64,000 bases of DNA from Mycobacterium sp. MS1601 (lineage in GTDB: Bacteria; Actinomycetota; Actinomycetes; Mycobacteriales; Mycobacteriaceae): NCBI RefSeq assembly GCF_001984215.1, contig NZ_CP019420.1:2046001-2110000 (forward strand), read 5' to 3'. Each line of letters starts with the position of its first letter. Positions within the stretch are counted from its first letter, which is position 1. Below, one piece after another: positions 1 to 8,474 of the stretch. The position numbers and the translations under genes were made by a program. The notes below the pieces were generated by a model. That model saw nothing but the letters and a program-made list of their open reading frames with translations, did not search any database and was not told the origin of the DNA.

Positions 1-1
1 G

Positions 2-214
2 GTGTCACCGCGCGGCTCCACCGCGCTGCTGGGGACCGCGCGGGCGTGGGCGTGGCTGTCGGGCCGCAACTACATCACCCCCGACGACGTGAAGGCGATG
101 GCACGGCCCACCCTGCGCCATCGCATCGCGTTGCGTCCGGAGGCCGAACTCGAGGGCGCCACACCCGACGGCGTGCTGGACGGGATCCTGGCGTCCGTGC
201 CGGTGCCGCGGTAA
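2..214 (+). CDS. MoxR-family AAA ATPase, C-terminal end only
   Basis: The gene enters from the left edge, so only about 70 C-terminal residues are visible. They form the helical lid typical of MoxR ATPases (RGSTALLGTARAWAWLSGR, then a stretch on placing the D-D-V-K helix and RHRIALRPEAE). The stop TAA shares a base with the ATG of the following DUF58 gene, so the two are translationally coupled. MoxR proteins are AAA+ chaperones that usually act with VWA or DUF58 partners. The order moxR-DUF58-SpoIIM-RDD matches the Rv3692-Rv3695 region of M. tuberculosis as I remember it. Family assignment is firm; the client protein is unknown. Confidence 0.85.
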   Translation: MSPRGSTALLGTARAWAWLSGRNYITPDDVKAMARPTLRHRIALRPEAELEGATPDGVLDGILASVPVPR

Positions 215-1536
215 TGATCCTGACCGGCCGCACCGGGCTGGTGGCACTGGCCTGCATCCTGCCCATCGCTGTATCCCCATGGCCGGCAACAGCTTTCGTG
301 GTTCTGCTGGCAGTTCTGGGGGCGGCGGTCGGGCTGGACGTCGCCTTGGCGGCCAGTCCCCGGAAATTGCAGTACACCCGGTCCGGTGACACCTCGGCGC
401 GACTGGGCGAGCCCGTGCACGTCGGCCTGCTGATTCACAACAGTGGGTCACGAGCTTTCCGCGGGGCGGTGCGCGACGCCTGGGCGCCCAGTGCCCGCGC
501 CACCCCGCGTTCCCATGACATCGCCATTGCCGCGGGCCAACGCCGGCAGGTGGACACCGCGCTGCGTCCCATCCGCCGCGGTGACCAGGTGTCGGCCGCG
601 GTCACCGCACGGTGTATCGGGCCACTGGGCCTGGCCGGTCGCCAGGGCACGCAGCAGGTGCCGTGGACCGTACGCATCCTGCCGCCGTTCCTGTCCCGCA
701 AGCACCTGCCGTCGCGGCTTGCCAAACTGCGCGAGCTCGATGGCATGGTGCCGGTGCTGATCCGGGGCCAGGGCACCGAATTCGATTCTCTACGTGAGTA
801 TGTCGTGGGCGATGACGTGCGGTCCATCGACTGGCGTGCCACCGCACGGCGTCACGACGTGGTGGTGCGCACCTGGCGGCCCGAACGTGACCGGCGGGTG
901 GTGATCGTCGTCGACACCGGCCGGACTTCTGCGGGCCGGGTGGGGGTTGATCCCACCGCCGGTGATCCGGGAGGTTGGCCGCGCCTGGACTGGTCATTGG
1001 ACGCCGCGCTGCTGTTGGCGGCGCTGGCGGCGCGCGCAGGCGATCACGTCGACTTCCTGGCCCATGACCGCACCACCCGCGCCGCCGTGGTCAACGCCTC
1101 CCGCACCGAATTGCTGGCGCAGCTGGTCGAGGCAATGGCTCCACTGCAGCCCGAACTCGTCGAATCCGATTCTGCCGCAATGGTCGCCACCATCACGCGC
1201 AGGGTTCGGCGCCGAGCACTGGTGGTGCTGCTGACCGACCTCAATGCCACTGCGCTCGACGAGGGCCTGCTGCCGGTGTTACCGCAACTGGCGGCCAAAC
1301 ATCACGTGGTGGTGGCCGCCGTCAGTGACCCACGAGTCGACGATTTGGCTGCAGGCCGGGTTGACGCTGCTGCGGTCTATGACGCGGCGGCTGCGGAGAA
1401 GTCACGCAATGATCGCCGCAGGATCGCCTCCCAGCTGCGTGCCGGCGGGGTCGAGGTGGTGGACGCCCCGCCGGAGGATCTGGCTCCCGCGCTGGCCGAC
1501 GCCTACCTCGCGATGAAGGCCACCGGCAAGCTCTGA
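214..1536 (+). CDS. DUF58 domain protein, MoxR partner
   Basis: A 440-residue protein. Two hydrophobic segments (roughly residues 5-22 and 28-45) anchor it in the membrane. The DUF58 signature lies near residue 188 (GTEFDSLREY followed by G-D-D-V-R-S-I-D-W-R-A-T-A-R). Next comes a VWA-like fold beginning VVIVVDTGRTS, with a later conserved aspartate in LLTDLNA. The start was set at the ATG overlapping the moxR stop; a longer reading upstream would overlap moxR heavily. DUF58 proteins are encoded next to MoxR ATPases and are thought to be assembled or remodelled by them. No enzymatic role can be read from the sequence. Confidence 0.85.
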   Translation: MILTGRTGLVALACILPIAVSPWPATAFVVLLAVLGAAVGLDVALAASPRKLQYTRSGDTSARLGEPVHVGLLIHNSGSRAFRGAVRDAWAPSARATPRSHDIAIAAGQRRQVDTALRPIRRGDQVSAAVTARCIGPLGLAGRQGTQQVPWTVRILPPFLSRKHLPSRLAKLRELDGMVPVLIRGQGTEFDSLREYVVGDDVRSIDWRATARRHDVVVRTWRPERDRRVVIVVDTGRTSAGRVGVDPTAGDPGGWPRLDWSLDAALLLAALAARAGDHVDFLAHDRTTRAAVVNASRTELLAQLVEAMAPLQPELVESDSAAMVATITRRVRRRALVVLLTDLNATALDEGLLPVLPQLAAKHHVVVAAVSDPRVDDLAAGRVDAAAVYDAAAAEKSRNDRRRIASQLRAGGVEVVDAPPEDLAPALADAYLAMKATGKL

Positions 1537-1549
1537 GCCCGGTAAACGG

Positions 1550-2542
1550 TCACGACGTGGGCACCACGTCGGGCGCGTCCTCGGCGTCACCGGTGGCCCC
1601 TGCTGCCACTGCCTTGCGGCCGAAGTACACGACGTAGCCCAAGAAGGCGGCTTCGGCCAACACCCCGATCGCGATGCGCACGAAGGTCGGGAACGGCGAC
1701 GGCGTCACCAGCGCTTCGATCAGGCCGGACAGCAGCAGCACCACCACCAGACCCACGGCTACCGACACCACGGCCCGCCCCTGCTCGGCCAGCACCTGCC
1801 CGCGGGGGCGGTTGCCGGGTGCGATCACCGTCCAGCCCAGCCGCATCCCCGCCGCGGCAGCCAGGAACACCGCCGTGAGTTCCAGCAGACCGTGCGGGGT
1901 GATCAGGCCAAGGAACACGTCGCCCTGGCCGTGATGGAACATCAGTCCGCCCGAGACTCCGAGGTTTGCCGCATTCTGGAACAACACGTACGGAATCGGG
2001 ATGCCCAGCAGGATCGCGTAGCCGATGCACTGTGCGGCCACCCAGGAGTTGTTCACCCAGACTCTCAGTGCGAATGACGCCGCCGGGTTCTCGCTGTAAT
2101 ACGCGGCAAACTGGCTGTTGACCAGTTCGTCGATCTCCGAGGGCGTTCCGATGGTGGCCTGCACCTCGGGGTTGCGCGCCACCCAGACCCCGATGATGGC
2201 GGCCACGACGAAGAACCCGACGGCCGAACCCAGCCACCAGCGCCAGGCGCGGTACGCGACGACGGGAAAGGACACCGTCCAGAACCGGGCGAATTCGCTC
2301 CACAGCGGAGCGTGGGCCCCGGTGACCGCGGCCCTGGCGCGGGCCACCAGCGTCGACAACCGGCCCACCAGCACCGAGTCGGTCGAGGATGACCGCAGCA
2401 TCGAGACGTGGGTCGAGACGCGCTGATAGAGCTCCACGAGCTCGTCGACCTCGGCGCCGGTCAGCTTGCGACGCTTCTTGACCAGCACTTCGAGTCGGTC
2501 CCATGCCGGGCGGTGGGCCAGCACGAACGCGTCGACATCCAC
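1550..2542 (-). CDS. SpoIIM/DUF95-family membrane protein
   Basis: About 330 residues. A soluble N-terminal helical part (start VDVDAFVLAHRPAW, then YQRVSTHVSMLRS) is followed by five or six membrane segments, including a glycine-rich stretch with ITPHGLLEL. This fits the stage II sporulation protein M family, which in mycobacteria has nothing to do with sporulation. A GTG start is preferred over an ATG 54 bases upstream because mycobacterial relatives, as I remember them, begin at the VDVDAF motif and because the longer reading would overlap the divergent RDD gene. It sits in the conserved moxR-DUF58-SpoIIM-RDD neighbourhood. Function is unknown, probably envelope-related. Confidence 0.8.
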   Translation of the reverse strand: MDVDAFVLAHRPAWDRLEVLVKKRRKLTGAEVDELVELYQRVSTHVSMLRSSSTDSVLVGRLSTLVARARAAVTGAHAPLWSEFARFWTVSFPVVAYRAWRWWLGSAVGFFVVAAIIGVWVARNPEVQATIGTPSEIDELVNSQFAAYYSENPAASFALRVWVNNSWVAAQCIGYAILLGIPIPYVLFQNAANLGVSGGLMFHHGQGDVFLGLITPHGLLELTAVFLAAAAGMRLGWTVIAPGNRPRGQVLAEQGRAVVSVAVGLVVVLLLSGLIEALVTPSPFPTFVRIAIGVLAEAAFLGYVVYFGRKAVAAGATGDAEDAPDVVPTS

Positions 2543-2569
2543 GTCCGCCGAGTCTAGTAGCGTCGAAAT

Positions 2570-3457
2570 GTGACCTCCCCGTACCAGCCTTCCCATGGTT
2601 CCGTGGTGACCGGAGACGCGGTGGTCCTGGACGTCCAGTTGGCGCAGCTGCCGGTGCGCGCCGCAGGTGCCCTGATCGACCTGACGGTGATGTTCGTCTT
2701 CTATCTGCTTGGCCTGTTGATGTGGGCGGCGACGCTGGCCGACTACGACCCGGCGTTGTCGGCTGCGGTGACGATCATCTTCACCGTGCTGGTGCTGCTG
2801 GGGTATCCGTTGGTGTTCGAGATGGCGACCCGAGGCCGGTCGCTGGGCAAGATGGCCCTCGGGTTGCGGGTGGTGTCCGAGGACGGCGGCCCAGAACGCT
2901 TCCGGCAGGCACTTTTTCGTTCACTGGCGGCAGTGGTCGAGATCTGGATGTTCTTCGGTGGACCTGCGGTGATCTGCAGCCTGATCTCTCCGAAGGGCAA
3001 GCGCATCGGCGATGTGTTCGCGGGCACTGTGGTGATCAGCGAGCGCGGTCCGCGCTCGACGCCGCCGCCGCAGATGCCGCCGACGCTGGCGTGGTGGGCC
3101 GCGTCGCTGCAGCTGTCCGGCCTGGAGGCCGAGCAGGCGGAGCTGGCTCGGCAGTTCCTGGCTCGCGCCGGCCAGCTCGATCCGGCGCTGCGCGAGCAGA
3201 TGGCCTACCGGATCGCCGGGGAGGTGACGGCGCGGATCTCGCCGCCCCCACCGCCGGGAACTCCTCCCCAGTTCGTGCTCGCTGCCGTACTGGCCGAGCG
3301 TCACCGTCGTGAGTTGGCGCGGCTGGGCAGGCAGGCCGGTCCACCGTCACCGCCGGTGGGACCACCCATGGGCCCGCCGCCGGCGACGTGGGGACCGGCA
3401 CCGTCGGCTCCCACCGCACCGCCTCCGACCAGCGGGGGATTCACACCTCCGACCTAG
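2570..3457 (+). CDS. RDD family membrane protein
   Basis: A 295-residue protein. The RDD domain occupies about residues 15-155, with the signature arginine and aspartates in VRAAGALIDL and a second conserved block in GRSLGKMALGLRVV and GKRIGDVFAGT. Three or four membrane segments are evident. From about residue 165 it becomes soluble and helical, ending in a proline-rich tail. The GTG start is close to the divergent SpoIIM-like gene, so they share a short promoter region. RDD proteins are variably linked to transport or envelope functions; none can be assigned here. Confidence 0.82.
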   Translation: MTSPYQPSHGSVVTGDAVVLDVQLAQLPVRAAGALIDLTVMFVFYLLGLLMWAATLADYDPALSAAVTIIFTVLVLLGYPLVFEMATRGRSLGKMALGLRVVSEDGGPERFRQALFRSLAAVVEIWMFFGGPAVICSLISPKGKRIGDVFAGTVVISERGPRSTPPPQMPPTLAWWAASLQLSGLEAEQAELARQFLARAGQLDPALREQMAYRIAGEVTARISPPPPPGTPPQFVLAAVLAERHRRELARLGRQAGPPSPPVGPPMGPPPATWGPAPSAPTAPPPTSGGFTPPT

Positions 3458-3458
3458 A

Positions 3459-3478
3459 ATGAGACACTGGTGTCCCAT
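3459..3478. promoter_or_regulatory. Operator of the TetR-type regulator (near-perfect palindrome)
   Basis: The 20 bases read ATGAGACAC-TG-GTGTCCCAT. The two halves are inverted repeats apart from one mismatched pair, with the centre TG. GAGACA/TGTCYC dyads are typical TetR-family targets. The site begins two bases after the stop of the RDD gene and lies just upstream of the -10-like hexamer of the regulator, where binding would cover the -35 region. This implies autorepression together with control of the efflux gene behind it. Confidence 0.65.
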
Positions 3479-3494
3479 TTTGGCCGACTTGTGC

Positions 3495-3500
3495 TATAAA
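3495..3500 (+). promoter_or_regulatory. -10 box of a probably leaderless TetR-gene promoter
   Basis: TATAAA lies 7 bases before the ATG of the regulator, so transcription would begin at or next to the start codon. There is no room for, and no sign of, a Shine-Dalgarno sequence. Leaderless transcripts are common in mycobacteria. The palindromic operator sits where the -35 contacts would fall. Confidence 0.5.
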
Positions 3501-3507
3501 TTGAGGC

Positions 3508-4080
3508 ATGGGCGAAGTGGCTTTGATCGAGGGTGGCGCGCGCGGGCGTACGCGCCGCGCGATCATCGAGGCCGCCATGGTGGTGCTGGCCGACAATCCG
3601 GCCGCCCCGCTCAGTGATATCGCCACCGCCGCCGGCGTCGGCCGCAGCACCCTGCACCGGTACTTCACCGAACGCGCCGACCTCATCCGCGCCCTGGCAC
3701 TGCACGTCCACGAGCTGAGTACCGCTGCCATCGTCGAGGCCGAGCCGGAGTGCGGACCCCCACTGGCTGCGTTGCGCCGCGTGGTGGAAGGCCAGCTCGA
3801 TCTCGGACCGATCGTCGTCTACGTGTTCACCGAGCCGATCGTCAACGCCGACACCGAGTTGATGGCACACCTGGACACCGGCGACGAGGTCATCGCCGAG
3901 ATGCTGGCCAAAGTGTCCACACAGCCCAGCACTGCACCACCAGGTTGGGCGCGACGCGCGTTCTGGGCCCTGCTGGATGCCGGCAACCAAGCCGCCAAAC
4001 AGGACGGCACCCCCAAACATCGCATCGTCGACGCCATCATGACCACGCTCACGCAGGGCACCATCAAGTCCGACGTGTAG
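3508..4080 (+). CDS. lfrR: TetR-family repressor of the efflux pump (LfrR-like)
   Basis: A 190-residue TetR regulator. The N-terminal helix-turn-helix spans about residues 30-60 (ISDIATAAGVGR-type core followed by STLHRYFTERADLIRAL). The remainder is the ligand-binding domain, ending in a dimer-forming helix. It lies 42 bases upstream of a QacA/EmrB-type exporter in the same direction, the arrangement of lfrR-lfrA in M. smegmatis, where LfrR represses the fluoroquinolone and dye efflux pump LfrA. Length and context both fit. The palindrome upstream points to autorepression. I assign LfrR from gene order and from the close resemblance of the neighbour to LfrA. Confidence 0.8.
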   Translation: MGEVALIEGGARGRTRRAIIEAAMVVLADNPAAPLSDIATAAGVGRSTLHRYFTERADLIRALALHVHELSTAAIVEAEPECGPPLAALRRVVEGQLDLGPIVVYVFTEPIVNADTELMAHLDTGDEVIAEMLAKVSTQPSTAPPGWARRAFWALLDAGNQAAKQDGTPKHRIVDAIMTTLTQGTIKSDV

Positions 4081-4122
4081 AGCCCCGCTCCACGTCATCG
4101 AAGTTTCACCAGGAGTACACAG

Positions 4123-5781
4123 ATGTCCACGTCCATCGGCCTCGACCGCACGGTCTCGGCCTCCACCCCCCGCAGCGCCTGGTTCGCCCTGGCTGTGCTG
4201 ATGCTGCCGGTGACGCTCATCGCGGTCGACAACACCGTGCTGACGTTCGCCCTGCCGATGATCGCCCAGGACTTCCAGCCGCCGGCGGCCACACAGCTGT
4301 GGATCATCGACGTCTACGCCCTGGTGCTGGCGGCACTGCTGGTGGCCATGGGCGGCCTGGGTGACCGCATCGGCCGCAGGCGCCTGCTGATGATCGGTTC
4401 GTCGGGGTTCGCGGTGGTTTCCGTGGCCGCCGCCTTCGCTCCCAGCGCAGAGGCACTGGTGGGTGCCCGCGCCCTGCTCGGTGTCTTCGGCGCGATGCTG
4501 ATGCCGTCGACACTGTCGCTGCTGCGCAACATCTTCGTCGATGCGTCCGCACGTCGGCTGGCCATCGCCATCTGGGCGTCGGGCTTCACCGCCGGTTCGG
4601 CATTGGGACCGATCGTGGGTGGCGCGCTGCTGCAGCACTTCCATTGGGGTGCGGTGTTTCTCATCGCCGTACCGATCCTGCTGCCACTGCTGATCCTGGC
4701 GCCACGGCTGGTGCCCGAATCGCGCGACCCGAACCCGGGTCCGCTGGATCTGGTCAGTGTGCTGCTGTCCTTCGCCACCATGCTGCCGTTGGTGTGGGCC
4801 ATCAAGACCGCCGCCCATGACGGATTCTCGCTGTCCATCGCGGCGGCCGTGGCGATGGGGCTGGCTTCGGGTACCTGGTTCGTGATGCGCCAGAACCACA
4901 GCGCCACACCGATGCTCGACATGAAGCTGTTCACCTACGCCCCGTTCACCTCATCGATCCTGGCGAACTTCCTGTCCATCGTCGGGCTGATCGGCTTCCT
5001 GTTCTTCATTTCGCAGCACCTCCAGTTGGTGCTGGGCCTGACCCCGCTGACCGCCGGCCTGGTGACACTGCCCGGCGCGATGGTGTCGGTGATGGGCGGA
5101 CTGGCCGTGGTGCGGTTGGCCAAACGGTACACACCTCAGGCGTTGATGACGTTCGGACTGATCTTGGTCTCCGTCGGGTTCGGATTGATCCTGCTGTTCC
5201 GGCACGACTTGACGGTGGTGGCCGTCATCATCTCGTTCGTGGTGCTCGAACTGGGTGTGGGCATCTCGCAGACCATGTCCAACGACACCATCGTGTCCTC
5301 GGTGCCGCCGGCGAAAGCCGGTGCCGCATCCGCGGTTTCGGAGACGGCCTATGAGCTGGGCGCGGTCATCGGCACGGCGACGCTTGGCACCATCTTCACG
5401 GCGTTCTACCGCAACAACGTGCAGGTGCCCGCAGGCCTCTCTCCCGAACAGGCAGGCGCGGCGACGGAGAGCATCGGTGGTGCCACATCGGTGGCAGCCT
5501 CCCTGCCACCGAACCTGGGCGACACCCTGTTGGAATCGGCACGCGTCGCGTTCGATTCGGGAATCGCCCCCACCGCGATCATCGCCGGCACGCTGACGCT
5601 GCTGGCCGCCGCGGTGGTCAGTGTGTCCTTCCGGCGCTCATCGGGGGTGGATGCCGACCGGCACCAGGATGCCGAGCAGGGGTGTGTTGGCCCGCACGTG
5701 GTTCCACCGTGTCCGCGGACCGTGGTACGCGGCCCGCTGCGTGACCGCCTCACCGGACAGGCGAACGTGGATAAGCAGTAG
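4123..5781 (+). CDS. lfrA: MFS multidrug exporter, DHA2/14-TM type (LfrA-like)
   Basis: A 552-residue drug:proton antiporter of the QacA/EmrB group. It has the motif with D in IAVDNTVLTFALPMI (first helix), GDRIGRRRLL in loop 2-3 (motif A) and the antiporter motif C-like segment GSALGPIVGG. An AGGAG Shine-Dalgarno lies 7 bases before the ATG. The closest protein I recall is LfrA of M. smegmatis, which expels fluoroquinolones, ethidium and acriflavine. LfrA normally ends soon after the last helix (VSFRR-like). This copy continues for about 47 extra residues of low-complexity, Pro/Arg/Cys-containing sequence, which may be a read-through tail after loss of the ancestral stop. Confidence 0.85.
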   Translation: MSTSIGLDRTVSASTPRSAWFALAVLMLPVTLIAVDNTVLTFALPMIAQDFQPPAATQLWIIDVYALVLAALLVAMGGLGDRIGRRRLLMIGSSGFAVVSVAAAFAPSAEALVGARALLGVFGAMLMPSTLSLLRNIFVDASARRLAIAIWASGFTAGSALGPIVGGALLQHFHWGAVFLIAVPILLPLLILAPRLVPESRDPNPGPLDLVSVLLSFATMLPLVWAIKTAAHDGFSLSIAAAVAMGLASGTWFVMRQNHSATPMLDMKLFTYAPFTSSILANFLSIVGLIGFLFFISQHLQLVLGLTPLTAGLVTLPGAMVSVMGGLAVVRLAKRYTPQALMTFGLILVSVGFGLILLFRHDLTVVAVIISFVVLELGVGISQTMSNDTIVSSVPPAKAGAASAVSETAYELGAVIGTATLGTIFTAFYRNNVQVPAGLSPEQAGAATESIGGATSVAASLPPNLGDTLLESARVAFDSGIAPTAIIAGTLTLLAAAVVSVSFRRSSGVDADRHQDAEQGCVGPHVVPPCPRTVVRGPLRDRLTGQANVDKQ

Positions 5782-5799
5782 CAGAGTCTCGCCGGCGTC

Positions 5800-6138
5800 T
5801 CAGGTCTGGAAGCTCACCATGAGCATCACGAGATCTGCAGCCAGCAGCAGCCACGCCACCACCGGCACGACAATCCCTTTCGGTCGCCGGGCGGTGAAGA
5901 ACGACAGGATCACCGCGGCGGCCGCAACCACCGGCGGCCCGTAGAGCAGCACGGTGAACAGCACCTCCGAGGGCACCTCGCACACCTCGGAGGTGCATGC
6001 CGCGCTTGCCATCACCTTGCCGTAGGCCAGGACCACCAGCCCGGCGGCACCCAGGATCGTGGTGAGCGCCAGCACCCAGTTCAGCACGACATTGGCCGGG
6101 CGGGTTCGCGGACTCCGATCGATATCAGCGGCGGACAT
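5800..6138 (-). CDS. Small membrane protein, function unknown
   Basis: About 112 residues with three hydrophobic helices (around VVLNWVLALTTILGAAGLVVL, VLLYGPPVVAAAAVILSFF and VVPVVAWLLLAADLVMLMV). A Cys-X4-Cys loop (CTSEVC) sits between the first two, probably on the outer face. The ATG was chosen over a TTG 33 bases upstream because it precedes a typical charged N-terminus. It converges on lfrA with only a few bases between stops. I do not recognise a named family. Confidence 0.6.
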   Translation of the reverse strand: MSAADIDRSPRTRPANVVLNWVLALTTILGAAGLVVLAYGKVMASAACTSEVCEVPSEVLFTVLLYGPPVVAAAAVILSFFTARRPKGIVVPVVAWLLLAADLVMLMVSFQT

Positions 6139-6205
6139 GTCGTACGGCCTACCCGGGAAACGCAACCGCAAACCGGACTACGCCGACCTGGTGGACTTCC
6201 CGGCG

Positions 6206-7555
6206 TCAGGTGGGCTGGCCCGCAATCCAGTTTCCGTGGAAGCCATAGGGTACCCGCCGTGGCAGCCTGATGGTGGCCACGGGGGCGCCGGTGAAGTTCG
6301 CGGCGTCCAGGATCACCAGGTCACTGCCGTCGCGCTCGGGGTCGTAGACGTAACCCAGGTGATAGCCGTTGGATTCGTCGGCGGGACCGTCGGCCGACGG
6401 CACGAAGACGGCTTCGCCCGGTCGGCCGGTGCCGAACGAATGGCGTTGTGCAGAGCCATCTTCCAGGTCGTAGCGGATCAAGCTGTCACCGGCCACCGAA
6501 ACGCTGTAGCGGGCCGGTAGCCCGGCCAGGCGATCGTCGATGCGGGGGAACTCGACGGCGACGTCATCGATCTGACGTTCCGATACCGTCCCGGCCGCCA
6601 GATCCAGCGTCCAGCTCCACATCACGCCGTCGGCCTCGAAGTCACCGGTGTTTCGCCATAGTTCCGGATAGCGGACAGCCTGCAGCACAAGCGTATTGCC
6701 GCGCTCGTACGCGTTGGACACGTGGAAGACATAGCAGGGGTCGATGTCGAACCAGCGGATCTCACCGAACGGGTCATCGCGGCGCAGCACCCCGAGCCGG
6801 GCGCCGTAGGCGTCGTCCCACCGATAGGGCATGTCACTCTCGCCCGCCAGGGCGATGTCGAGGTTGAACACGATGGGCAGGTCCATGAAGATCACGTGTC
6901 CGGCAGTCATCGCGAAGTCGTGCATCATCGTCAGGGCGGGCACCTCGACGGGCCGGTTGATGACGAGATCGCCGTTGGCGTCGGCGCGGTGGTAGGTGAC
7001 GTGTGGGGCGAAGATGTTGCCGTAGCCGAAGAAGTGCAGTTCCCCGGTGGTGGGGCAGATCTTCGGGTGCGCCGTCATCGAGTCCACCAGCTTGCCGCCG
7101 AAGTCCCAGGCACCGAGGGTCTGCAGGTCGTTGGAGATCTCATAGGGCAGCGACGACTCGACCAGGGCCAGGGTCCTGCCCGCGTGGTTGACGACGTGGG
7201 TGTTGGCGACACTGGAGTGCAGGTTGCGGGTGCCGTCGGCGTTGTAGAGCGGGAAGTCGTTGTTGAAGCTGTCGGTCTGCACCCACCGGTTGCGGTACCA
7301 CTTGGCCTGCCCGTCCTGGATGCGGACACCGTGGATCATGCCGTCGCCGGTGAACCAGTGGGCGGTGGCCTGCCGCGGGTTGGGTCCGTTGCGCAGGTAC
7401 CAACCGTCGAGGTCCGGCGGGATGCATCCCTGCACCACCAGGTTGTCGTCGGTCAGTTCGTCGGGGACGGGGGCGTAGTTGCCGGTCCGGAAGAACTGGC
7501 CGTCGTCGGGCAGGTTGCCGCGGGCATCGGTCCGGATCTCGGATGTGTCGGTCAT
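6206..7555 (-). CDS. Carotenoid oxygenase (retinal pigment epithelial/lignostilbene dioxygenase family)
   Basis: A 449-residue nonheme iron dioxygenase that cleaves carbon-carbon double bonds of carotenoids, apocarotenoids or stilbenes. All four iron-binding histidines of the seven-bladed propeller are visible: H163 (TAHPK), H212 (MMHDFA), H278 (YVFHVSN) and H440 near the C-terminus (YGFHGNW). The first blades begin with YLRNGPNP and the fold closes with the last histidine. An ATG 118 bases from the divergent GntR gene was chosen; longer readings would run across the GntR gene. The GntR regulator probably controls it. The actual substrate cannot be told from sequence. Confidence 0.88.
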   Translation of the reverse strand: MTDTSEIRTDARGNLPDDGQFFRTGNYAPVPDELTDDNLVVQGCIPPDLDGWYLRNGPNPRQATAHWFTGDGMIHGVRIQDGQAKWYRNRWVQTDSFNNDFPLYNADGTRNLHSSVANTHVVNHAGRTLALVESSLPYEISNDLQTLGAWDFGGKLVDSMTAHPKICPTTGELHFFGYGNIFAPHVTYHRADANGDLVINRPVEVPALTMMHDFAMTAGHVIFMDLPIVFNLDIALAGESDMPYRWDDAYGARLGVLRRDDPFGEIRWFDIDPCYVFHVSNAYERGNTLVLQAVRYPELWRNTGDFEADGVMWSWTLDLAAGTVSERQIDDVAVEFPRIDDRLAGLPARYSVSVAGDSLIRYDLEDGSAQRHSFGTGRPGEAVFVPSADGPADESNGYHLGYVYDPERDGSDLVILDAANFTGAPVATIRLPRRVPYGFHGNWIAGQPT

Positions 7556-7673
7556 GTCGAAGACTCCTGGGCTGGATTCGGTGACTTCTCCACCCTGACA
7601 CTCCATCAGTGACCTGTCAATAGTGGAATGTCGTTGTCTCACGCTCAGCCGCTCGACGTAGGAAGATCGGACA

Positions 7674-8384
7674 ATGCTTGATCGTCGCCACTCCGCCGCA
7701 TTGTTCCGGGCGGTGCTGGGCCGCGACGGCAGTTCGCAACAGCACATTGTCGACGAACTGCGCCGGGTCATCCTCGACGGCGCGGTGCCGCCCGGCACGC
7801 CCATCCCGGTCGGCGAGATTGCTGAGATGTTCCGGGTGAGCCATATCCCGATCCGGGAGAGCTTGAAGACACTGACCGCCGAAGGCCTTGTGCAGCACCG
7901 GCCGAACTCCGGGTACGCAGTCGCACAGCTGACTACCAGCGAACTCGCAGAAATGTATCTGGTTCGTGAGACGCTCGAGACCGCGGCCATGGCCGCAGCT
8001 GTGCACTCAGCCGGCGACGCAGATCGGAATCTTCTCGCAGAAGTCCACCACACGCTGGAACAATCGCTGAAATTCGATGACGCACAGGCCTATCATCGAC
8101 ACAGCCGTCAGTTCCACATGGCTCTGAGCCGGCCGTCGCGGATGCTGCGCCTGGTACACATGCTCGAATCTGCCTGGAACATCACCGAACCCGTACAGCT
8201 GATGGTGCACGTCGAATCCGAGCAGCGCGCATTGTTGCACGACGATCATCGAATTATGCTGGACGCGTTCCTCGCTCGTGACAGTGATGCTTTGCTGGCG
8301 GCCGCCGCCGTCCACAACAAACGCCTCAACGGCGTGGTGGCCTCACTGCCCACCGACACCGGCCTCATCATCGACGACCAATGA
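7674..8384 (+). CDS. GntR-family transcriptional regulator, FadR/FCD type
   Basis: A 236-residue regulator. The winged helix occupies residues about 20-85 (IVDELRRVILDGAVPPG, then VSHIPIRESLKTLTAEGLV and the wing R-P-N-S-G-Y). The FCD effector domain follows, with metal-ligand-type residues (RETLETAA, H-x-x-F-H in RQFHMAL, DDHRIMLDAF). FCD domains usually bind small carboxylic acids, often with a metal ion. It is divergent from the carotenoid oxygenase across 118 bases and lies 90 bases upstream of an NCS1 permease in its own direction, so it may regulate either or both. Confidence 0.87.
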   Translation: MLDRRHSAALFRAVLGRDGSSQQHIVDELRRVILDGAVPPGTPIPVGEIAEMFRVSHIPIRESLKTLTAEGLVQHRPNSGYAVAQLTTSELAEMYLVRETLETAAMAAAVHSAGDADRNLLAEVHHTLEQSLKFDDAQAYHRHSRQFHMALSRPSRMLRLVHMLESAWNITEPVQLMVHVESEQRALLHDDHRIMLDAFLARDSDALLAAAAVHNKRLNGVVASLPTDTGLIIDDQ

Positions 8385-8438
8385 CGTTGCAAATATATCC
8401 TCGGCGCAACGGACCGGAAACAGGGCCTTATTACCTTG

Positions 8439-8465
8439 CCTGCATTGACCAAGGCATCAAGCAGG
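8439..8465 (+). promoter_or_regulatory. Hairpin that covers the ribosome binding site of the NCS1 gene
   Basis: CCTGC-a-TTGA and TCAA-GCAGG are inverted repeats around an 8-base loop, giving a 9-pair stem with one bulge. The right arm contains the AGG of the AGGAG Shine-Dalgarno that precedes the permease ATG by about 8 bases. Folding would therefore hide the ribosome binding site. No conserved riboswitch aptamer was recognised, so this is only a candidate for translational control. Confidence 0.35.
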
Positions 8466-8474
8466 AGTGTGGCC

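Noticed and set aside
3454..4899. Long minus-strand open frame opposite lfrR and lfrA
   Set aside because: The Gln/His/Gly-rich product has no family features, while the plus strand encodes TetR and MFS proteins with all motifs.
7592..7620. TTGACA with a CAGGGT hexamer as a promoter of the carotenoid oxygenase
   Set aside because: The -35 match on the minus strand is good, but the -10 is poor, so I did not list it as a feature.
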